Positions 43,089 to 45,321 of a DNA stretch of 45,321 nucleotides are shown piece after piece. Under the pieces are notes generated by a model. It did no database searches. It was not told the DNA's origin and was given only the letters and a program-made list of their open reading frames with translations. A program made the position numbers and the translations under genes. The first letter of the stretch is position 1, and every line of letters begins with the position of its first letter. Source of the stretch: Gammaproteobacteria bacterium (GTDB taxonomy: Bacteria > Pseudomonadota > Gammaproteobacteria > Francisellales > CACEW01); assembly GCA_028282045.1 (NCBI GenBank), contig JANQIS010000038.1, forward strand, positions 1 to 45,321, in the 5' to 3' direction.

Positions 43089-43886
43089 CTACATTTCTAA
43101 TACAGAATGATTGTTGTCATTTTCCGTTCCGTCTAATTTTCTACTGCCATCAGGATACATCGCATAGCTTCCCCGAGTTCCCTTTGTTTGTAATTGCGAT
43201 GGTTTTGGAGGTGCTACAGGGGGTTGCTTGCTTGTGTTTGCAGTACTTTCTGAAACAGAATCAGTATCACTGCTACTATGACCAGTACTATTTAATTGAG
43301 GCATATCATCTACGCCGCTGTCTGAAGAAGGGGAAGGTGTTTGTGGCTCTTCAGTGAAACCCGTTTGTATTGGGTCACATTTCTGACGTCTCTTTTTCAG
43401 AGTATTGCCAAGCTCACTATCGTCAATGTTCTCACCACGTAACACTGGGCGTATCATACTTTTTGTTCTTCTAAGGGTATTTCTGCGAACTAACGCTTCT
43501 TTAGCAATATCCCCTCTATCAACACCCTTATTTTCACCCTTTGGCGTTTGATCCTGTTCGCTGTCTAGTTTTAATGATTTTCTATCAGGAATAACGATTT
43601 TTTTCATAGCTAAAAGATCAGATGGTGGTGGCGGTGGTGGTGGCGGTGGTGGTGGAGGGTTCTTCCCAGGTGCTTCTACTTGTAAGCCAGTAGATTGTTG
43701 AGACGCCGTTATCTTCTCATTTTCTAAAACTTCTATCCTGCTTAACAGCGTTCGACAAAATTCTTCTAATTTCGCGTGTTTGTCTCCCAGCTCAGCTAAT
43801 TCACTAGCCAGTGAATCATATATGCTTGCTTCTACTGCCAACTCTACACTAGATGTGCTTTGATTTTTTTCCTCTCCTGTATGCAT
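43089..43886 (-). CDS. Eukaryote-like proline-rich protein, putative prophage-borne effector
   Basis: 265 residues, mostly disordered. In order: acidic N-terminus with a coiled coil (residues about 25-60, ASELAELGDKHAKLEEF and LLSRIEVLENEK); 12 consecutive prolines (about 77-88); a hydrophobic-basic segment (DLLAMKKI, then RKSLKLD); a basic patch (ALVRRNTLRRTKSMIRP, KKRRQKC); an acidic Ser/Thr-rich stretch; and QPPVAPPKPSQ near 225, which fits a class II SH3 ligand (PxxPxK). Polyproline followed by a basic segment recalls actin-assembly factors, but neither segment fits a WH2 consensus. There is no signal peptide. It is alone on the minus strand between two rightward prophage units, a cargo position. 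AAAGGGGG lies upstream of the ATG at wide spacing. Confidence 0.7.
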   Translation of the reverse strand: MHTGEEKNQSTSSVELAVEASIYDSLASELAELGDKHAKLEEFCRTLLSRIEVLENEKITASQQSTGLQVEAPGKNPPPPPPPPPPPPSDLLAMKKIVIPDRKSLKLDSEQDQTPKGENKGVDRGDIAKEALVRRNTLRRTKSMIRPVLRGENIDDSELGNTLKKRRQKCDPIQTGFTEEPQTPSPSSDSGVDDMPQLNSTGHSSSDTDSVSESTANTSKQPPVAPPKPSQLQTKGTRGSYAMYPDGSRKLDGTENDNNHSVLEM

Positions 43887-44108
43887 AGCTTTAGGAACCC
43901 CCTTTAAAGTTACGTAACTACTTCTTCGTTATCTGAACACAATACAAGAATCGAAGTTCTCAGCGAATGTACTCAAACAGCTATAATATCTACCACTGTT
44001 ACGGGAATAGTAAAAGTAGTAAAAATACGATCGCGTCTCAAAAAGGCTTTTAATGGCAAGTTCCTCGCTAGCAATATTGAGCAAAACAGGTTGGAATGAA
44101 AATAACCA

Positions 44109-44138
44109 TTGACAAACCCAAACAACATGATCTAAGCT
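44109..44138 (+). promoter_or_regulatory. Candidate promoter for the KilA-N leader
   Basis: TTGACA (44109-44114), 18 bases, then TAAGCT (44133-44138). The -35 box is consensus and the -10 weak. It would start a transcript just before the 53-codon ORF and the structured leader. The remainder of 43887-44142 holds nothing I can support. Confidence 0.4.
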
Positions 44139-44142
44139 AACA

Positions 44143-44304
44143 ATGCACCAGCAAAATCTGGTGTCTGGATTGGAAACCTGGAAGATCACAGGCGCACAAG
44201 CGCCACATAACGAGCGCTTTTTTTATGTCCGAGTTATGGTGGGCTGTGTGAGAGAACCGCAAGGTTCGCTGTCACCTGTGAACAGTATTTCCAATCTTGC
44301 ATAG
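44143..44304 (+). CDS. Ash-like phage leader peptide, 53 aa
   Basis: 53 residues from ATG 44143 to TAG 44302-44304. The sequence GAQAPHNERFFYVRVMVGCV, followed by a REPQG and SPVN segment, resembles the Ash family of P4-like and other prophages. The codons overlap strong hairpins: CACCAG-CAAAAT-CTGGTG (44146-44163), GGCGC/GCGCC (44191-44204), AAGCGC/GCGCTT with seven T (44198-44224) and GAACC-GCAA-GGTTC (44254-44267). There is no clear ribosome-binding site. The Ash function is not known to me with certainty. It may be a real peptide or a leader whose RNA structure is what matters. The minus-strand ORFs across it are shadows. Confidence 0.5.
   Translation: MHQQNLVSGLETWKITGAQAPHNERFFYVRVMVGCVREPQGSLSPVNSISNLA
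44191..44224 (+). promoter_or_regulatory. Candidate transcription attenuator in the KilA-N leader
   Basis: Two hairpins share an arm. GGCGC (44191-44195) can pair with GCGCC (44200-44204). Alternatively AAGCGC (44198-44203) pairs with GCGCTT (44214-44219), followed by seven T (44218-44224), which would terminate. They exclude each other, the arrangement of an antiterminator and terminator, and lie within a short leader ORF. Further downstream TTTCCAAT (44288-44295) pairs with ATTGGAAA (44318-44325). Confidence 0.45.
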
Positions 44305-44364
44305 CTCGCCGCCATGTATTGGAAAGCATGTCGGTGATTGATAAAACGATCACAGGAGACAATT

Positions 44365-45147
44365 ATGTTGAACAATCTTGTTATATCCAATATTTCCGTT
44401 CGCCAACTTGACAACTTGTACTGCTTAAACGACTTTCATAAAGCTGCAAAAACTGACAAGAAACACCAACCTGCTAATTTTGTGAGACTTGACACAACAC
44501 AGGCATTATCTGATGAAATAGTAAAGTCCTCAGATGTGAGGAGTTCTAAAAATATTCAGCCTGAACCGATTAAAAAGGTTATGGGATCAAAGGGCGGAAC
44601 CTACGCTTGCAAAGAACTAGTCTACGCCTATGCCATGTGGATCAGTCCAGTGTTTCACTTGAAAGTGATTCGCACCTTTGATGAGGTGGTGCAAAAGGAA
44701 TTGAAAGCGCTCAGGCAAACCCACCCTAAACTGACACCACAACTACAGCATCAACTCAAGTCAACCATTGATGCCAAACTCTCGGTGTTCTCTTCTGAAG
44801 ATCAAAAGCGCCTATACCCTCAAGTGTGGGCTAGAGTGAAGAACAAATTCAAAGTAACTCAATATGCTGACATCAGGGAAGATGAGATTGGGGACGTTAT
44901 CAATTACTTACTTCACATGGAGCTTGAGATGCCTAAGAAGTTTAAAGGTTTTGAGGTGCTGCCTCAGCGCCTTTATATCGAGGATGGAGAAGTGCGAGCA
45001 TTGACCAATGATGATCGAGTCGTCTCAGCAAGTGAAGTGTTTGATATTCGCGTTGAGATCACCAATGCAATTGGACTCCTCCAAAACGCAAGAGATACCA
45101 TCACAAAGACGTTTGAACTCAACAAACTGATCAGTCAAGCGAGCTGA
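44365..45147 (+). CDS. KilA-N domain phage antirepressor-like protein
   Basis: 260 residues from ATG 44365, with AGGAG six bases upstream; an in-frame upstream start lacks such a site. The KilA-N domain fills residues 1-105 (LYCLNDFHKAAKTDKKHQP, NFVRLDTTQ, KGGTYACKELVYAYAMWISP, FHLKVIRTFDEV). The C-terminal part is helical with a VWARVKNKFKVTQYADIRE-type segment as in ORF6C or P22 Ant-like proteins. Such proteins bind repressor or DNA and promote induction. It is preceded by a structured leader, so its expression is probably controlled after initiation. A strong terminator follows. Confidence 0.8.
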   Translation: MLNNLVISNISVRQLDNLYCLNDFHKAAKTDKKHQPANFVRLDTTQALSDEIVKSSDVRSSKNIQPEPIKKVMGSKGGTYACKELVYAYAMWISPVFHLKVIRTFDEVVQKELKALRQTHPKLTPQLQHQLKSTIDAKLSVFSSEDQKRLYPQVWARVKNKFKVTQYADIREDEIGDVINYLLHMELEMPKKFKGFEVLPQRLYIEDGEVRALTNDDRVVSASEVFDIRVEITNAIGLLQNARDTITKTFELNKLISQAS

Positions 45148-45159
45148 TAGAACCAACCC

Positions 45160-45189
45160 TATTAAAGATTACACCGATTTTCTTTAATA
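45160..45189. repeat. Inverted repeat after the KilA-N gene
   Basis: TATTAAAGA (45160-45168) is exactly inverted as TCTTTAATA (45181-45189). Related TTAATAAAG units follow at 45200. It lies between the gene end and the strong terminator and could be an operator or a 3' stem. Confidence 0.45.
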
Positions 45190-45227
45190 AAGGATTCGCT
45201 TAATAAAGTATTTTTAACAACGCAACA

Positions 45228-45263
45228 AGCCCGTAGCGCCTTTTGGTTCTACGGGCTTTTTTT
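45228..45263 (+). terminator. Strong rho-independent terminator
   Basis: AGCCCGTAG (45228-45236) pairs with CTACGGGCT (45249-45257), nine perfect pairs, followed by a run of T. It ends the KilA-N transcript before the next gene. Confidence 0.85.
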
Positions 45264-45280
45264 ATTCTAAGGAGACAAAA

Positions 45281-45321
45281 ATGTCGAATATCATTATAGC
45301 AAATCACATCATTAATGTAAC
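45281..45321 (+). CDS. Start of a second KilA-N-like gene (partial)
   Basis: ATG at 45281 with AAGGAG ten bases upstream. Only 13 residues are in the window (MSNIIIANHIINV). That start resembles the beginning of KilA-N proteins and of the preceding gene (LNNLVISNISVRQ), so a paralogue is likely. The gene runs off the right edge. Confidence 0.5.
   Translation, partial: MSNIIIANHIINV

Larger units (their letters stand above)
15800..45321. mobile_element. P22-like prophage, right end outside the window
   Basis: From just after ligA to the window edge the genes follow the order of phage P22: late morphogenesis leftward, then replication, a repressor switch and an antirepressor region. The left edge is set only by the end of ligA and the first phage-operon gene. 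No integrase, tRNA target or duplicated attachment sequence is visible, so the element probably continues to the right. The late operon is continuous with frequent start-stop overlaps and has no broken gene, so the prophage looks recent and possibly functional. Cargo genes lie at 15870-16343 and 43089-43886. Confidence 0.85.

Noticed and set aside
43400..43640. Canonical WH2 actin-binding motif in the proline-rich protein
   Set aside because: The spacing between the LL pair and the LK pair does not fit the WH2 consensus; only a loose resemblance remains.
43640..43665. GGT/GGC trinucleotide run as a simple-sequence artefact
   Set aside because: It is the polyproline-coding segment of an otherwise coherent ORF, so I treat it as coding.
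43929..44189. Minus-strand 86-codon ORF upstream of the proline-rich gene
   Set aside because: It is antisense to the leader ORF, rich in Phe, Tyr, Ser and Cys, and has no start signal.
44223..44414. Minus-strand 63-codon ORF over the KilA-N start
   Set aside because: It is the complement of the leader and KilA-N codons; no ribosome-binding site.

Overview
The window joins a conserved gammaproteobacterial chromosome segment (about 1-15.75 kb) to a large P22-like prophage (about 15.8 kb to the right edge). The gene content (mfd, rpoS, cysZ-zipA-ligA, a QueD-like protein) is gammaproteobacterial. A+T-leaning DNA, several proteins with eukaryote-like features and a superhelical-repeat protein beside rpoS suggest a host-associated, Legionellales-like bacterium. 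That placement is inference; there is no rRNA or tRNA here to test it.

Chromosomal part: mfd (minus) and a divergent 37-residue membrane peptide; two structured intergenic repeats; a small signal-anchored protein (minus); rpoS; a two-frame gene in which a helical-repeat protein ends at a textbook -1 slippery site and coding potential continues in the -1 frame; a tRNA-dihydrouridine synthase (minus); a frameshifted periplasmic sensor-like protein; a palindromic element; a QueD/PTPS-like protein (minus); a dihydroorotase of an unusual subtype; a possible gene remnant; cysZ (minus); then zipA and ligA, overlapping by four bases.

Prophage part: the leftward late operon runs (read right to left) small terminase, large terminase, portal, a 100-residue protein, scaffold, coat, gp4-like, gp10-like, four ejection or tail proteins, a 775-residue tail fibre, small tail proteins, a holin-like protein, a lipoprotein and a cargo membrane protein. 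This is the gene order of phage P22, and most junctions are translationally coupled. To its right are small accessory genes and a primase-helicase flanked by two different repeat clusters that could be its origin or operators. A Cro-like regulator faces a CI-type self-cleaving repressor across an operator region. The repressor is followed by a DUF3800 gene. Next comes a rightward operon with a strong promoter and palindromic operators, carrying a DUF2800 nuclease, a DUF2815 single-strand-binding protein and a small protein. A proline-rich, eukaryote-like protein follows on the minus strand. The right end has a structured leader with a 53-residue Ash-like ORF, a KilA-N antirepressor, a strong terminator and the start of a second such gene.

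No integrase, attachment site or endolysin is visible, so the right end lies outside the window. The most interesting items are the slippery-site gene, the two cargo proteins near the prophage flanks (one with endolysosomal sorting-like motifs, one with polyproline and an SH3-ligand-like motif), the three-unit repeat-plus-hairpin array between scaffold and coat, the leader that looks like an attenuator, and the two repeat clusters around the primase.
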